A stretch of DNA of 64,000 nt from Syncephalastrum monosporum B8922 (GCA_000697355.1 JNEN01001237.1:62001-126000); one strand, 5' to 3'; counted from the first letter of the stretch, positions 11,408 through 23,289 are shown. Notes: generated by a model not told the origin, from the letters alone. Numbers and translations are program-made.

Positions 11408-13406
11408 TTATGCATCCTGAGCCAGGGGATGTGCAATACCGTACACGGGAGCCTCATTGACTTCATCGTCGGAGCGGTTAAACAGACCCGACCAGTACTT
11501 TAAGTTCTGCACGTCCGGAAAAAGTACGCCGCCGTCGTCGACGAGATCCTGGTCTTTTTTAGGGTCAAAAAGCTCATTGGTGAAATCTTGCTTGTGGGTG
11601 TTGAAATAGTCCCATATGCTGTGCGTCTTGTCTTGCGGGTAAAAGCGCGTCCGCTCCCCCTCGCAGTTGAACAGGAACGTGCCAAACTGGCAGGAATACA
11701 CATGGTAGTGGAGCTTGACGAGCATGTCCTCGTTAAACTCAAACCGGGTCGGCCACTGCCGCAAGAGCTGGTACACGCAGTCGAGGAACTGGTGGAACAC
11801 CGGGCTCGTCTCACGCTGGTGATAGTTGGATTTGTAAAACTTGTTTTGCATGTCCTTGATGGTGTTGGTGGCCGCGTTCCCCGTGTGGGCTTGGTTGATG
11901 AAGTACTTTTCGTTTGAAAGATGGCCGCACCGGTCGGCAAACTTGTGGCCAAACGAGACCCACTCCTTCTCGATCAAGACCTGGAAGCCCTCGAAGGTGC
12001 GGTAGTACGGGTCGAGGCACAACTCTGAAATGGAAACGAGCTGCGCGGTGCGGTCCCAGCCGTCCGAGCAGTGGACGAGGACGTGTGAATTGTAGACGTG
12101 CACGTTCTTGACAATCTGCTGCGTGCCTTCGAGGAGCGTCCCAATGTGCTTAAGCCACTTGGAACCCAACAAGCCGGCTCGGTTGACTTGGCCGCCCATA
12201 TCCGCGCCCTGCATCGCCTCGCACATCTTGGACAGACTGTCGCGCATGACGTGGATGTTTTCGATGGCAATGTAGGTCTTTGTGCAGTTGCGGTAATTTT
12301 CCATGTTTTCCGTGCCTGCGCCGCGCGCGACGTTGCCCATCGCGTTGGCCATGGGCCGCGCGTCGACGATCAGGTTGGCAGCGGTGGAGCCATAGACGAC
12401 CTGACCGGCCGGGTTCGTCGGCACGTTGGAGGCAAAGATGGCTTCGATGAGCTTCTCGTCCTGAATGGAACGCGCCTGCTTGAAGCCGACCATGGGCTGG
12501 CTGCTCCGCGTAATGGTGGCCTGAATCTGTGTATAAGTTTCACAAAGGCGCAATTTATGAGATAGTATACCATGTTGTACCAATGGAGGTAGGACAGTGC
12601 GGGTATCCGTGCTTTGCTGCGGTATTTTGCTGCATAGTTGAGAGTGTTGTCACTGATCTTGGTTGGCACGACGAGGGTGCGTGGATAGGTGGGGGAATAC
12701 TACATGAACATAGCAACGAAATTTGTATGAGCGCGACACGGCCGAAGAACACGACGCAATCATACGGTGTAATCTCGATTGATGGTAGTGAAGCGCCAGG
12801 CATCTGTCTTGACCCCGACGCCCATGCGTTCGTATTCATGTAAGGGATCATAGACTTTCCAACCACCGGTGGCGGTCAGCGGAGGTTGTGGTAGATAATT
12901 GTATGCATAAAGTTGTTCGATGGAGTCTAACCGACAGACACATTAAGACAACAAGGACCTTTATGCTGGTATGAAACACTTACTGACGCAGGTGAGTTTC
13001 TGGACACTGTCGAATACGTCCTGCGCATCGCCTTCCTTCAACATGGAGAGGGTAATAATAAGGAAGTCGCGACAGCGGATAAAGAGTGGGTGCCTGCCCG
13101 ACTGAAGCGAGGGTGGCCTCCGTTCGACGGTATGCAGAATAGGATAGGGTATCTACGTCATATGAGCAAAACCACTTTGCTTTGCGACAATGCCCATTGC
13201 ATTATACCCAAATCTCGCCCTCGGCATGGCTGAATATTAAATGGTGCACGGTCAGGTGGAGGGTGCCGGTGTAAGTCTCGGGTCCCTTTTCGAGCTGAAC
13301 ATCTTGGACCTTTTCCATAGGTTACGACTGACTTTTTTGTTGTCGACTCTACCAGTGTTACCTGTGTGATTTTGAGCAGATCGATGCGACTGGGATGGTG
13401 GTTCAT
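11408..13406 (-). CDS. Myotubularin-family phosphoinositide 3-phosphatase (Ymr1-like)
   Basis: Six exons on the minus strand (13406-13362, 13309-13208, 13152-12984, 12926-12766, 12699-12571, 12526-11408) join without phase conflict to 574 residues. The enzyme removes the 3-phosphate from PI3P and PI(3,5)P2 on endosomal and vacuolar membranes. Order: a GRAM/PH-like N-terminal domain (TYTGTLHLTVHHLIFS, about 27-42, to about residue 110), the linking TYPRTLVVPTKISD region, RIPALSYLHWYN, TITRSSQP, and the catalytic loop HCSDGWDRT with nucleophile C355 and R361 (CX5R). The later FGHKFADRCGH and FLDCVYQLL-QWPTRFEFN stretches are family hallmarks. The catalytic Cys and Arg are intact, so this is an active type. 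No FYVE or coiled-coil tail is present, as in yeast Ymr1. It is head-to-head with the Siva-like gene, with only 169 bases between start codons. Confidence 0.92.
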
Positions 13407-13575
13407 TGACACGAAGAGTGTGGCGGTTCTGCAAATAGATATAGATACAAAAAGGTTATGTACTGTCTATTGGACTGTACGGCACAGCGCTGTGGAGTCT
13501 GCTGGACAAGAAAGGGAATTCTAAAAGAGCAGTCAGCGCCTTTCCCCTTTTATTTCTCCAGTCTCTATTACTATT
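13407..13575. promoter_or_regulatory. Short bidirectional promoter between myotubularin and Siva-like genes
   Basis: Only 169 bases separate the two divergent start codons, so both promoters and 5' leaders must lie here or overlap the neighbouring gene. The half next to the Siva-like start is CT-rich (TTTCCCCTTTTATTTCTCC near 13541-13560). No TATA box is convincing. Confidence 0.55.
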
Positions 13576-14081
13576 ATGAAACGACGGCACGAGGACACCT
13601 CCACTCTCGTCAACGTCCTTCGTCAGAAACCTAAGCCTGATCTCGACATTCAGCAGCAGCTCGGTATGCCTGCCTGACGAAGGGCTCTTCTAACCTGCAT
13701 CTACTCATTGTGATCCAGGCCAAGCGACGTTTGCTAAGCTCATGGCGGCTGCCAAAAAGAAACCGTCTTCACCACCGCAGTCGACTGTTTCCTACGAATA
13801 TTTCAATAGGACGCCCGAGCAAACGGAGAAGAGAGTCTGCTATCGATGCAGCCAGAACCACGCCACCCATGCCTGCACCCACTGTGAGTTTGCCGTATGC
13901 TCTAACTGCATCCATCCTTGCTCAGCTTGCCAGGAACCCTACTGCAGTGGGTGTTCCATCATTGAGTACGTCTGCTTGTCTTCTTTCTACGTGCCCCCTT
14001 CTCTAATCTCTCATATCTTCAATTATCAGCTATTCACAATCCTTTGAGCGCGTTATCTGTCGCCCCTGCCACTATACCTAA
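13576..14081 (+). CDS. Siva-family cysteine-rich protein
   Basis: Three exons, 13576-13663, 13719-13965 and 14030-14081, give 128 residues. The C-terminal half is a dense run of zinc-binding pairs: CYRCSQNHATHAC, CTHCEFAVCSNC, HPCSACQEPYCSGC, then YSQSFERVICRPCH. This matches the C-terminal region of the Siva family (apoptosis-regulatory protein Siva of animals), including the Y-S-x-x-F/Y-E-R-V/I-x-C ending. Animal Siva binds TNF-receptor tails and other partners; the role of fungal members is unknown, so no apoptotic function is claimed. The N-terminal part (basic, KRRHEDTS then a helical QQQLGQATFAKLM segment) resembles the amphipathic start of family members. It converges with the glycosyltransferase gene, 196 bases apart. 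Confidence 0.8.
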
Positions 14082-14196
14082 CACAGTATGATACCATGAT
14101 TTATAGAGAAGCCTTGTATTATTTTACAGAAAAAGATAAAGAGAGAAAGGGAAAATGCAAAGGAAAAGTAAATGGTATGCCAAAAATGGATCAATA

Positions 14197-14256
14197 TGTG
14201 TGCGCGTGTGCGCGCGTGCGTGTGTGTGCGTGTGTGTGTGTCTGTGTCTGTGTCTC
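14197..14256. repeat. GT/GC-alternating low-complexity tract
   Basis: About 60 bases of alternating purine-pyrimidine sequence (TGTGTGCGCG-type then GTGTCTGTGTC) between the convergent stops of the Siva-like and glycosyltransferase genes. Such tracts can adopt Z-form DNA. Confidence 0.8.
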
Positions 14257-14277
14257 GATGAGATTCTATCTTTTGTT

Positions 14278-16404
14278 TTACTCTTCATCCAGGCTGGTAA
14301 TGACCTCGCCACGCTCGATACGGTCAGCAGCATCGAGGCCCTTAACGGTCGCGTCGTTGGGACACTTATCCGGTGCAAAGTGGACAACAAAGTCGCCAGG
14401 CTTGTAGAAACGCGGGAAAGTGTTGAAGGTGTGATCATCCCTATCAAGCAAGAAGACGTGCGGTTTGTTCTCCTCGCGCATCATGATCTGCCACATGGCG
14501 CTCTGCTCGTATCCCGAGCCCTTGTTGTACCACTCAGTGAAGCCTTGTACCTCCCGCAAGAATTGCATGCTCCAGGGCGAGTTGCGCAAGAAGAAGACAC
14601 CGGCATTCATGGTTGGATCACGGGTAGGCCGCGACACAATTAGGTCGACGTCATTGAAGGCTTCAGGGCCGCCGGGGAACCGATCGCGCAGGCTGTCCAG
14701 CAGCGAGGTAAGCGACACGTCCTGATTCATCACAACTGCGTCCATGTCCATCCAGAACAGCCACTCGTACTTGGGCAGCACCTTTTCGACCGCGTCTATC
14801 TTGCCCCACACTGCCTTGCGTCCGCGCTGCTGCGCAAACTCGGCCGAGCGCGCGATGAAGGCGTGGTTGTGGCGCAAGGCAAAGCGGCGCTTGTTGTCGG
14901 CTGCGCGCGTCGCGGACGGTTCCATGCAGGCGTCGTAGATGTACGACGACGTCACAAGCGCAATGGACGGGCCATTCGTCTGGAGGCGGCTTTCGGGTAG
15001 GGTCTCGTTCGCCAGATCCGGGTCGACGAGGTCGCTCGCTTCTTCGTCGTCATCAAGCGCATCCAGCGGGGGTTGCGCCGTGAAAGCCGACTTGAGTGAG
15101 TGGCAAACCATGACGGGCTTGAGGTACGTCCAGCGCGCGAGATCGGTAAACTCGGCATCCTGCAGCACGTGCGTCACCACGCTGTCTTCGGCGTGCACCG
15201 ATTCGACATTGTTCTCCCATCGAATGAACCGGTGCGTGTCCTCCTCACCGTCCTCGCGCACAAACAGCGGGATCACCTGTTCCTGCACCTCAGCCGCCGC
15301 CTCTGGTTCGAGTGATTGATCCACTGCATGCTCGACGTTCTGGGCAATCGCATTGTAATAATTGTACATGTTGGTGAGCAGGTGAGGCTGGGAGGTGTTG
15401 AAGGCCTGGATCTCCTTTTGTTTCTCCATGACGAGCTTGGCGGCCATAGAGCCAATCACAAATGCGTGCTTATCGACCTCGTGGCCACCAAAGTTGCCCC
15501 AGACGAGGTTGGTCGGCGCATCCGCATTGACGGTGATAGGTGATTCGGTGTTTTCGGAAATGACGCCATTGTCGAGTTCGTGCTTGATGGTGGCGATCTG
15601 AGTGAACGTGTTGATATCCTGCACGATCAGGTAATCGTAGGTAATGCCTTTTTGAGCGAGCGAAGTCTCGACCTAACACAGGAAAATATAAATAAATATG
15701 TATGAACAGAGAATGAAATCAAATGGCGGAGCAATACATACCCACTCGATAACAGTAGCCTGCTCAAAGGGTTTGCCTTTGGCGAGTTCTTCGAGATCGT
15801 TCCATTCCATCTTTTCGCCTTCGTACTGGCGACGAAGAGGCGTATCGGACTTGGGCGGACCGCCATGGATAAGAAACTTGTAGAGCACGTCGGTGTTGTA
15901 CCGCATGCATGGCAACAAGTTGTCACGGAGACCAAAGTATTTTTCTCGGATCAAGTTGCGGCGCGACATCTGATCCGCCGACGAAGCAACGACAACCAGG
16001 TAAGGATAATGGTTCGAGTCGTTAATCACAACATCATCCTCCGCCTCATCCGCCCACGGATGAGGCAAAGCGTTGTGGTGGCTCGAGTGGGGCGAAATGG
16101 CGTTCGCCGCATCCGGTTGTTGTTCCTCCTCGGGTTCAACGTCGAATTCTTCTTGGAGCTCTTCCTCCACTGTTTCTTGGTCCTGGACGCTTGGAACATC
16201 CATGGAAGACGGGATATAGGGAGACGGTTCGTTCTCGGGTTGAATGGCATTGGGTGTGGAATCCGGAGAGGTCAGACGGGCGTTGAGGAACAAGACAAAA
16301 CAGATGCCAGCTGCGGCAAGACCGAGCAGTACCCGCTTGTTAGCGCGTGGCCGTCTCGTGGTGGTGCCCGAGTCTGACTTGTACAGTGGCAGATCAACTG
16401 GCAT
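14278..16404 (-). CDS. Two-part glycosyltransferase: GT31-like N-terminal half joined to a GT34 (GMA12/MNN10) domain
   Basis: Two exons, 16404-15742 and 15672-14278, joined in phase 0 (TGG then GTATGT donor; GTTAG acceptor), give 685 residues. It is a type II membrane protein: a basic cytosolic start, one anchor (about 24-44, VLLGLAAAGICFVLFL), an acidic stalk (about 70-110), then the lumenal part, as expected for a Golgi enzyme. Residues about 135-400 resemble GT31 galactosyltransferases (SRRNLIREKYFG; YKFLIHGG; YEGEKMEWNDL; YDYLIVQD), but the GT31 DDD metal motif reads VQD. Residues about 455-680 are a GT34 domain with YDACM, KIDAVEKVLPKYEWLFWMDMDAVVMN (DxD at 530-532), SRPTRDPTMNAGVFFLRNSPW, and a final HFAPDKCPN. 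GT34 members of fungi add alpha-linked galactose or mannose to glycans. The order suggests one active (GT34) and one possibly inactive (GT31-like) unit. The GT31 match is by motif only. Confidence 0.8.
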
Positions 16405-18491
16405 CTCAAGATGAGAGTTAAAGAGTGAAGGAGTATGAAACCGGTCTCAGAACACCAAAAAATGTCGATGGGCGGGTTCAGGGCCGACAGGGAATTTTTG
16501 AAATTGCAGCGGGTTCTCAAGTTTCTAAATATAGCTTGTCTGTTTTCACTGCACATAAACAGTGCAAAGAAAGAACAACGTCTGGCTAATCTCGGCCCCT
16601 TTGTTCTTCTTTTTTTTTTTTTAGATCCATGGCTAGGCTTGGTACTGACGTCGCATTCAGTTCGTCATCTCCTCTTTCTTCTTTGTTCTGAAGAATTGCA
16701 GATGAGACTTTTTATTCTTGGATCTAGGTAACACATCCCGGTCGGGCTCAGCCTGAGTGTTCCGGTTCGCCCGTTTCCATTTTTTTTTTTTTTTGGCATA
16801 CATGGATAAGTACTAATCATAGAATCAAGCCATTGATCCCGATTCAGACTTCTGCACAGCGCTGCTCCCTATGCAGTGCTCTATTGGTCGATACGTGTGG
16901 CAATAATGGCATGGTTGGGGTTTTTGGATTTTGACGAAGTTCGCGATCCTCTCATATCAAAGTCAAGTCGTTATTTGCGGTCACACGGTGGACTTTGTGT
17001 CCCACTACTTCTTGCGTCCATGCAGAACCAAAGTATATATAACATAGTCAGCAGCGCAAAAAGTATCATGCCATTAAAGCAATTCTGGTGAGCGAGACGC
17101 TTACGGAACCGCGTGATGGTGCCATCCTCGTTAGAGCACTAATCTATACGTAATTCACAAGTGACCTATTCATGACTTGCATATTTCATAGAAGATCACA
17201 ACAAATCATGTGGTCCAGCGATGAAGAGGCAGGGATACATGATGCTGGTGAGTCATGCTAGAGAGAAGACTGCAGTACTTTCTGTAGAATGTATTAAACA
17301 CACTTACCTGACTACGTTCGTGAAGCTTTGCTAATAAGCTACACACAGACAAGACGGCCATCAAGAAGAGAATACAAAGCAAAACAGAGCAATGACAAAT
17401 GTGTAATAGCTGTATACTATCTAATTTCGTTGATGTATTACAGCAAGAGAAGAAACAGGTGGAACTGAATATTGCTGATGGCGCGGGCACCCTCTTCCCG
17501 GCTGCTGTTTATAACTTTCCAATGACACGGAGAAAGGAACTTGTCTCGGCCGAGAAGGGTAGTTGGTTCGATATCCCGATATTTTAGCAATACGCATCAA
17601 CTAGGCAGCGGCACAAGCGATCGTCGGTATATTCAATTTAATGCTATGTGCTCTATGATGGTGATGACAACAAAGACCTTTTAACACCATGCGATACTAC
17701 TGTAGAGGGAGTGTATTTACCAAATTTTAGCGCACAACTTTAGAGGCAGGAGCCATAATATTAGGTGCAACCATGTATATCATACTTATTTGCATTTACT
17801 CAAGACTGCATCGCTAACTAATTAGCGAGCGACGTCGAATATGTGGTTTCATGTTTCTTATGATGCTGCAAAAATGCAAATACGCCAAACCAAAGCATAA
17901 CACGATGCGACAAGCCTGAGCCAGTCATTATGTCTCTTGCACTGAAGGTAATGTGCCGCGTATTGTGTCTGGGTATATATACGTCGCAGCCCGTTATTTT
18001 TACTTAGAGAGCTGAGATAAATGGATGGATACATAACGATTGCAATGTTGCTTTCTAAAACGAAAACCACAGGCATGATCTCTTACGCCAAGCAGGGGCA
18101 TGGACACGGCAAATATGTACAGCGCCGAAATCATCGAAACATACATGCGCATATTGGTTCAGCAAAGCGGTATATGAATTATTTTCGAACTGTTTTTACC
18201 TTGTTATCTCATTTTCTATAGGTGAGATGGAGTTGATGTAGTAGTGTTGAAATACTATAGGAGCGCATACCGAGTGAACTAGTTGTAACCTAACTTGTAA
18301 TAAGCAAGATTACTGCCATTTGAAACGGGTTTTAAAAAATCATGCATTTACATACAATATCTATTTCATCGGGGCGTCAATCATATGTACCATGATGCAT
18401 GTTCCCCCTAGCCCCTTTTAAACATGATTGCTTCTCTATCCTCGCTTGCTTCTCTTTTCTCTCTTTCTCTGCTTCCTTTCCTTTTCTCTGC
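16405..18491. other. Intergenic region (2.1 kb), one doubtful small gene
   Basis: Contains poly-T runs (16610-16622, 16781-16794). An open segment 17450-17587 on the plus strand after a TTACAG acceptor reads QEKKQVELNIADGAGTLFP and ends KGSWFDIPIF with a stop; it might be the last exon of a small gene whose first exon could be the ATG at 17208, but the phases do not agree. A minus-strand frame over the same place (17490-17206) starts with a hydrophobic Cys-rich segment. I cannot choose between them and call neither. Confidence 0.35.
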
Positions 18492-20373
18492 ATGGATGAC
18501 TTGCCTATTCCGCCTGATCAAGAAAAGAAAATTGTACGTGCTCTAGATCGGCGGCTCCTGGTCGCCCTTTGCATCTTCTATTTTACAGACTTTCTCGACC
18601 GTGTCAACATTGGATCAGCAAAGTAACGAGGAAATAATAGCTGTATCATTGATATGCATCTAATATGTGCTTTTATATGTGCTATATTACTTTACCATCA
18701 TGATCATTGCTAATGTAGAGTTGAAGGTTTGCCCGATGATCTAAATGCAAGTCCCTCTTTTCACATCATTGTATACGCTACAGATTGCTTACACTCCATA
18801 TTATGACAGCTTACTGCCGTACAAATGAGCGTCTCCGTCTCAGCGTTCTACATCACCTACGTACGTTTCCACAAGTACAACTATTAGTAGTGCGATATTA
18901 CACCTGCTCAAGGCCAACGTCATTATGTCTACCAGATTACACTCGAGATACCGTCTAATTTGCTGCTGAAGAGATCAAGCGCTACTTTATGGCTCGGAGG
19001 GGGTCTGTTCGCTTGGGGGATCATTACACTCTGCACTGCATTCGTCACAAATTTTGCTGGTATCTTGGCACTACGTCTGCTTCTGGGGTAAGACATATCA
19101 TATATAGGATTTATAAAGGAAGAGAACGCTCGCTCATGTGCTGTACTCCATCTTCATTAAAGCGTGGCACAAAGCGGATATATGCCTGGCATAATCTATT
19201 TGTTAAGCAAGTACTACAAGGTCGAAGAAACAGGCATTCGGATGGCATGTATCAATGCAACGGCATTTGCTGCTAGCATTCTGTCCGGACCAATAGCGTA
19301 TGGTACCATGCTTCTTGATGGCGCGCGTGGTCTTCATGGCTGGCAGTATTTGCTTCTAATTGAAGGCGCATGTACGGCCATTATTGGTATCCTGAGTTTC
19401 GGGTGGCTCTTTGACGACATACAACGTGTGAAATGGCTGACGGACGAGCAGAAGCAGTGGCAAAAAGTGCGCATGCGCCATGATATAGATGACAACAAAT
19501 CCGTCGCCTGGTCAGACGTTCGCGCAGCCCTTTTAGACTGGAAGACGTACGCCATGGCATTTATCTACCTCGCAAATGCCATCAGTATCACCAGTCTTCT
19601 TGTATTTTCACCTACAGTAATTGATGGTGATACTTAGAAGATGGTCTCTATTTCAGCATGTTTACCAACCTACGTCCTGGCGGTTTTCTAGGATTTGGAT
19701 TCTCACGTCTGACTTCGCTAATCCTCCCAGCGGCACCCAACGCAAGTGCATTTGTTATGGCACTACTTGGCGGATATCTTGTCGATCGTTGCAAGTGCAG
19801 AGAGCTGATAATCACCACTGGTTTCTTTTTGAACGCACTGGGATGCATGCTCCTTTTAGTGCTGGTTGATGCATGGAGTAGGTTTGAAGCTTCCATTTTG
19901 TGTGTAACAGCAAGCTCAAGATGACTTCAGGTCAATACGGATGTCTCTTTTTGTGTTTAGCCGGTATAGGCTTTCAATGTAAGACATAAGGTCGGTCTAT
20001 TAAATATTTTGTTGACTGACGACCCACAAAAAGCGCCTGCTATTTTAAGCTGGCCTGGGCAAGTATTTCCTCATCTGACGCAGCGCGCCGTGTCCATTGG
20101 CGCAGTTATGACTTTGGGCGGATGTGGCAGCGTCATTGCCTCGTTTCTGTTTCCTGCTACGGATGGCCCACGGTATTGTACGTACAGAAATGTCACTAAC
20201 CACGGCCTTTTAATGATCGAGAAATAACCCAGCCTCTTGCACTATTCGTAGTCAAAGGAAAAAGCATTTGCCTGGCGTGCTCTGTTTTCGGATTTGCTCT
20301 AACAGGATTTACCGGGTGGCTATTGAGGCAACAAGGGAGGAAGGCGAAAGAAGAGAAGAAAGAAGTACTCTGA
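18492..20373 (+). CDS. MFS transporter of the Dal5/anion:cation symporter family
   Basis: Nine exons (18492-18622, 18719-18746, 18810-18860, 18936-19087, 19163-19626, 19692-19877, 19931-19978, 20034-20177, 20252-20373) join in perfect phase to 441 residues. Family signs: an N-terminal ALDRRLL then FTDFLDRVNIGSAK (fungal allantoate/vitamin permeases have the equivalent LDR.NIGNA), EIPSNLLLKR in the second helix region, GYMPGIIYLLSKYYK, RGLHGWQYLLLIEGACTAIIG, SDVRAALLDWKTYAMAF, and SPTVIDGFGFS opening the second half. Twelve membrane spans are expected; the protein is somewhat shorter than the usual 480-540 residues. Known relatives take up allantoate, nicotinate, pantothenate, biotin or dipeptides by proton symport; the substrate cannot be read here. 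Exon 2 ends at a GC-AG intron (donor GCAAGT at 18747). What looks like a frameshift at 19627-19691 is a normal intron. Confidence 0.88.
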
Positions 20374-21017
20374 TACGTGCACTACGCACTGCACCGCTTC
20401 ACCGAGATATACTTATGTAGATTAATATGTTATGTATAGCACTTTATACCTAGTATATACTCTTTTTCCTGCTCTTAGAGTCAAGGAAAAAAGGACCTTT
20501 GCGAAAGAGCTAAAGATTTTCTAAATTCTTTCAACTTAGTCCTAGATTTTATCATTTTACTGCCCTTGGATGTGGCAAGACTCATTGTGGGCCTTTTTTC
20601 TTGCAGAGTGCTTAAACGAGAAATACATATGCATTTCAGAGACCAAGAAATGCGTACATTGGCGTCCTGTGCTTGACGCTCGCAGGGGTCAGCATATACA
20701 GCATTGCCATGCATAAAGTGTACAGTAAAAAGTTCTCATATCATATATACGGCTCAAATACTGTAGTTTGTCCACAAGTAACATCTTGCCTCGCGCGTGT
20801 GACCATAGTATCTGACATAAAATAGTATCATGAGAGTTCATGATACTCGATGAAAGATCGACTCTTGAACCTATATATGTATAATGCGAATGGATATGCT
20901 ACTGTGCCATTGCAAGGTTGCTTTACTTAATCTTTGAAATTAAACACTGACTCGGTATGATGTTATTCTAGGGTGAGTATTCCAGGTCAAATGGTTGTAC
21001 GGTATAGGCATGCAATT
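20374..21017. other. Intergenic region between two convergent genes
   Basis: AT-rich, with no coding signal recognised. It lies between the stop of the transporter gene and the stop of the minus-strand gene ending at 21018, so it holds two 3' ends. A near-palindrome around 20827-20847 (TATCATGAGAGTTCATGATA) may form a stem-loop. Confidence 0.4.
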
Positions 21018-23118
21018 CTAACTATAGTGCTGATACTCGTTGAGGACAAAGATACCAATGACTGTGCACATGACTAGAGCAAGACATAATGAATATAACA
21101 GATGGAGCTCGTTATAAAAAGTTTACCTGATAGCATGTCCCAGTGGTCCGCTGCGAAGCTCCACAGGTTAACCTCTTTAATTTCCTCGATCTCGTCCAAA
21201 AGGAAAGTTCGCATGCTACCGCTTTTAAGGGCCACAACTACAAGAGAAATCCGGATATGAGCTTTCGATGGTCCCGTCTCGAGTCGTAGCCAGGACTGTG
21301 CTTACAGATAAGATTTCTCTGCCGGGTATCATCAGGCTTTGTTTCATTCCGAAAGTGAACCGCACTGACTGGCTACACAAATAGGCGATATGAGTTGGGA
21401 GGTCATATTTTTGTGTCTGCGTATGGACAAAATGACATACCACGGAGCCTAACTCGCCTTCCTTGGCAGTGATAGCCATCCGCAGTCGCCAATCGAGCGG
21501 TAAGCCTCGTTTTCGGCGCTCGCGCACATGTCTTTCTTCTTCGTCATCCAAGGTATCTGGGATTGCGACGTCTAACCATTGGTCCACTCGGTTCAGCAAT
21601 GACGGCACCCGGCGTGGCACATGCTTCGTGTTGGCCGCGCCACGTTTGTAGATATAGATGATGTTGGACTCGGTCCAGACGGCCAGGAGGTTACCCTGGT
21701 CATTCACTTCGAGACCTACGATATTACTATCGTGCACCTCATCTTTAAGCCAATAATATTCTTCCTGGTGGACGTCGTCGCTCGTTGGCTCGATATAATC
21801 GAGAGTCCAAAATTGCGTCTGCGTGTATGGGAACACAAGCGTTTTTCCTTGGCTAGTGCGTGCTACACAACATAAACGGGCAACACAAAGCGATCTAATC
21901 AGTAAAACAAAAGAAGTTTAAATCTTTCAAGAACAGACTTCCTTACCTAGACGAACATTCGGAAGATTGACCTTTAGCTGCTCGGTCTGGTACTGCGACA
22001 TATCAGAGAAGCCCATATATTCAACAGGCTCGTCGCTGAAGATGAGTTGCTGATATAAAACGTACACGTGAGTAACACGCCTTTCATGATGCCGCTTAAA
22101 TTATTTACCTCCCAGGCATCGCGCTCGCGTGTCTGCCACGACGACTTGCCGCGAAGCTCAGAGAGCTGCGTGGTGGCGTTATCGGCAATCGTCACATTCA
22201 TGTGGATCGAGCGATCTGTCTTTTGCAAGTCCAATGAGAGGACACGGAAGGTCTCGTTGCTGCGATCGAATTATTTTTGGGTTGGCAGGTTAGCCAGCAG
22301 ATGATGGAGTCACTTGGTTTGATGATTATACTTACACAGGGGAGAAGATTCTGCACATGACAGATTCCTGGTACTCTGTATTCCTGGGCTGGTGATAAGC
22401 TATTGGGAAAATAAAACAACGCGAAACAAGTTTTTAGCGGATGCCGGTCCAATGTTTTTCGTTTACTCGGTGCGGGTGACTCACGCTTTATGGGATCGCC
22501 AGGCTCACTCGAATTGATGATCACATCGTCGTCGCCAGGCGGAATGGCTGCGGTACGGAATCGATACCAGTCAGGGTCACTGCGGATAAATAGCGACAAA
22601 GAACAAGAAGCGCGAATGAGAACTTGGAATAGAGTTTGATCTTTTTTCTGTATGACGCAAGCTGCATGACTTGGTTCCTGCGGCGGAGAGAACGCATTGT
22701 TTACCGTGAATAGATTACGGCGTCTCGCTCAAGAGAAAATGCATGAATCCAGGTGGTGCCTGGCAACTGAACGTCGCGATAGCGAAAGCCGTCCTGGTCT
22801 TGATAAGAATAAATGCGAACATAGTGATGCGGCATTTGATCGTGAACGACGTGGTACATGACAGCAAATTGCATAGATGGGTCGTGTGGTGCTTGGGAGT
22901 ATTTTGAGGCGACGCCCGGGAGAGTGTGGTCAAACATCTGTGTCCATTCTTCGTGGTCGCGAACAGATTCTGTTGTTGTTGCGGTTGAGTCGGCTGCGGC
23001 TTCTTTTTTGGTAGAGGCAGTTCGTCAACTGACGACATCATCCAGCGAGAGCAAAGAAAATGAAAGAAAAAAAAAAAGATACGATACCGTTATAGGACTG
23101 GTAGGTCACGGCGTTCAT
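21018..23118 (-). CDS. Unrecognised ten-exon gene, beta-propeller-like repeats, hydrophobic C-terminal end
   Basis: Ten exons on the minus strand (23118-23088, 23002-22705, 22579-22485, 22399-22336, 22259-22109, 22049-21947, 21862-21441, 21372-21306, 21237-21127, 21073-21018) join in consistent phase to 465 residues. The quality of the joins is the main evidence that the gene is real. No named family was recognised. Visible features: a short Thr/Ser/Ala-rich start, then repeated short beta-strand patterns such as MQFAVMYHVV, YVRIYSYQDQDGFRYRDV, NLLAVWTESNIIYIYKRG and NLIFVALKSGSMRTFLLDE, which look like WD40-type or similar propeller blades without the GH..WD consensus. A charged segment (DTLDDEEERHVRERRKRG, about 295-312) follows. 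The last exon reads MCTVIGIFVLNEYQHYS, weakly hydrophobic. The first acceptor (CAAAAAAG) has a poor pyrimidine tract and is the least certain junction. Confidence 0.65.
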
Positions 23119-23289
23119 GGGTTTTCTCCACTGCAGGAGACGACCTAACCACAAGAGAAGAAAGAGACAAGAATCATACGTATGAGTTTGGCGGGGTATA
23201 ATCACGCGGGGCAAGAGTAAAAGCAAAAAGGCCCAACACTCGAGTTGCTTCCTTTTTTTGGTGGTGTCATAAGTTTCTCTTTTTTTTTT

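Noticed and set aside
11588..11917. Plus-strand frames opposite the myotubularin gene
   Set aside because: Codon-mirrored shadows of a GC-biased coding exon; no motif and no splice structure.
17206..17587. Possible small gene on either strand
   Set aside because: Candidate exons on both strands use the same DNA and neither gives consistent phase; not enough evidence to choose.
19627..19691. Apparent frameshift and stop in the transporter between SPTVIDG and FGFSRLTSLIL
   Set aside because: A phase-1 intron with GTGATA donor and TTTTCTAG acceptor restores the frame exactly at the expected SPT.IDG.GFS motif, so the gene is intact.
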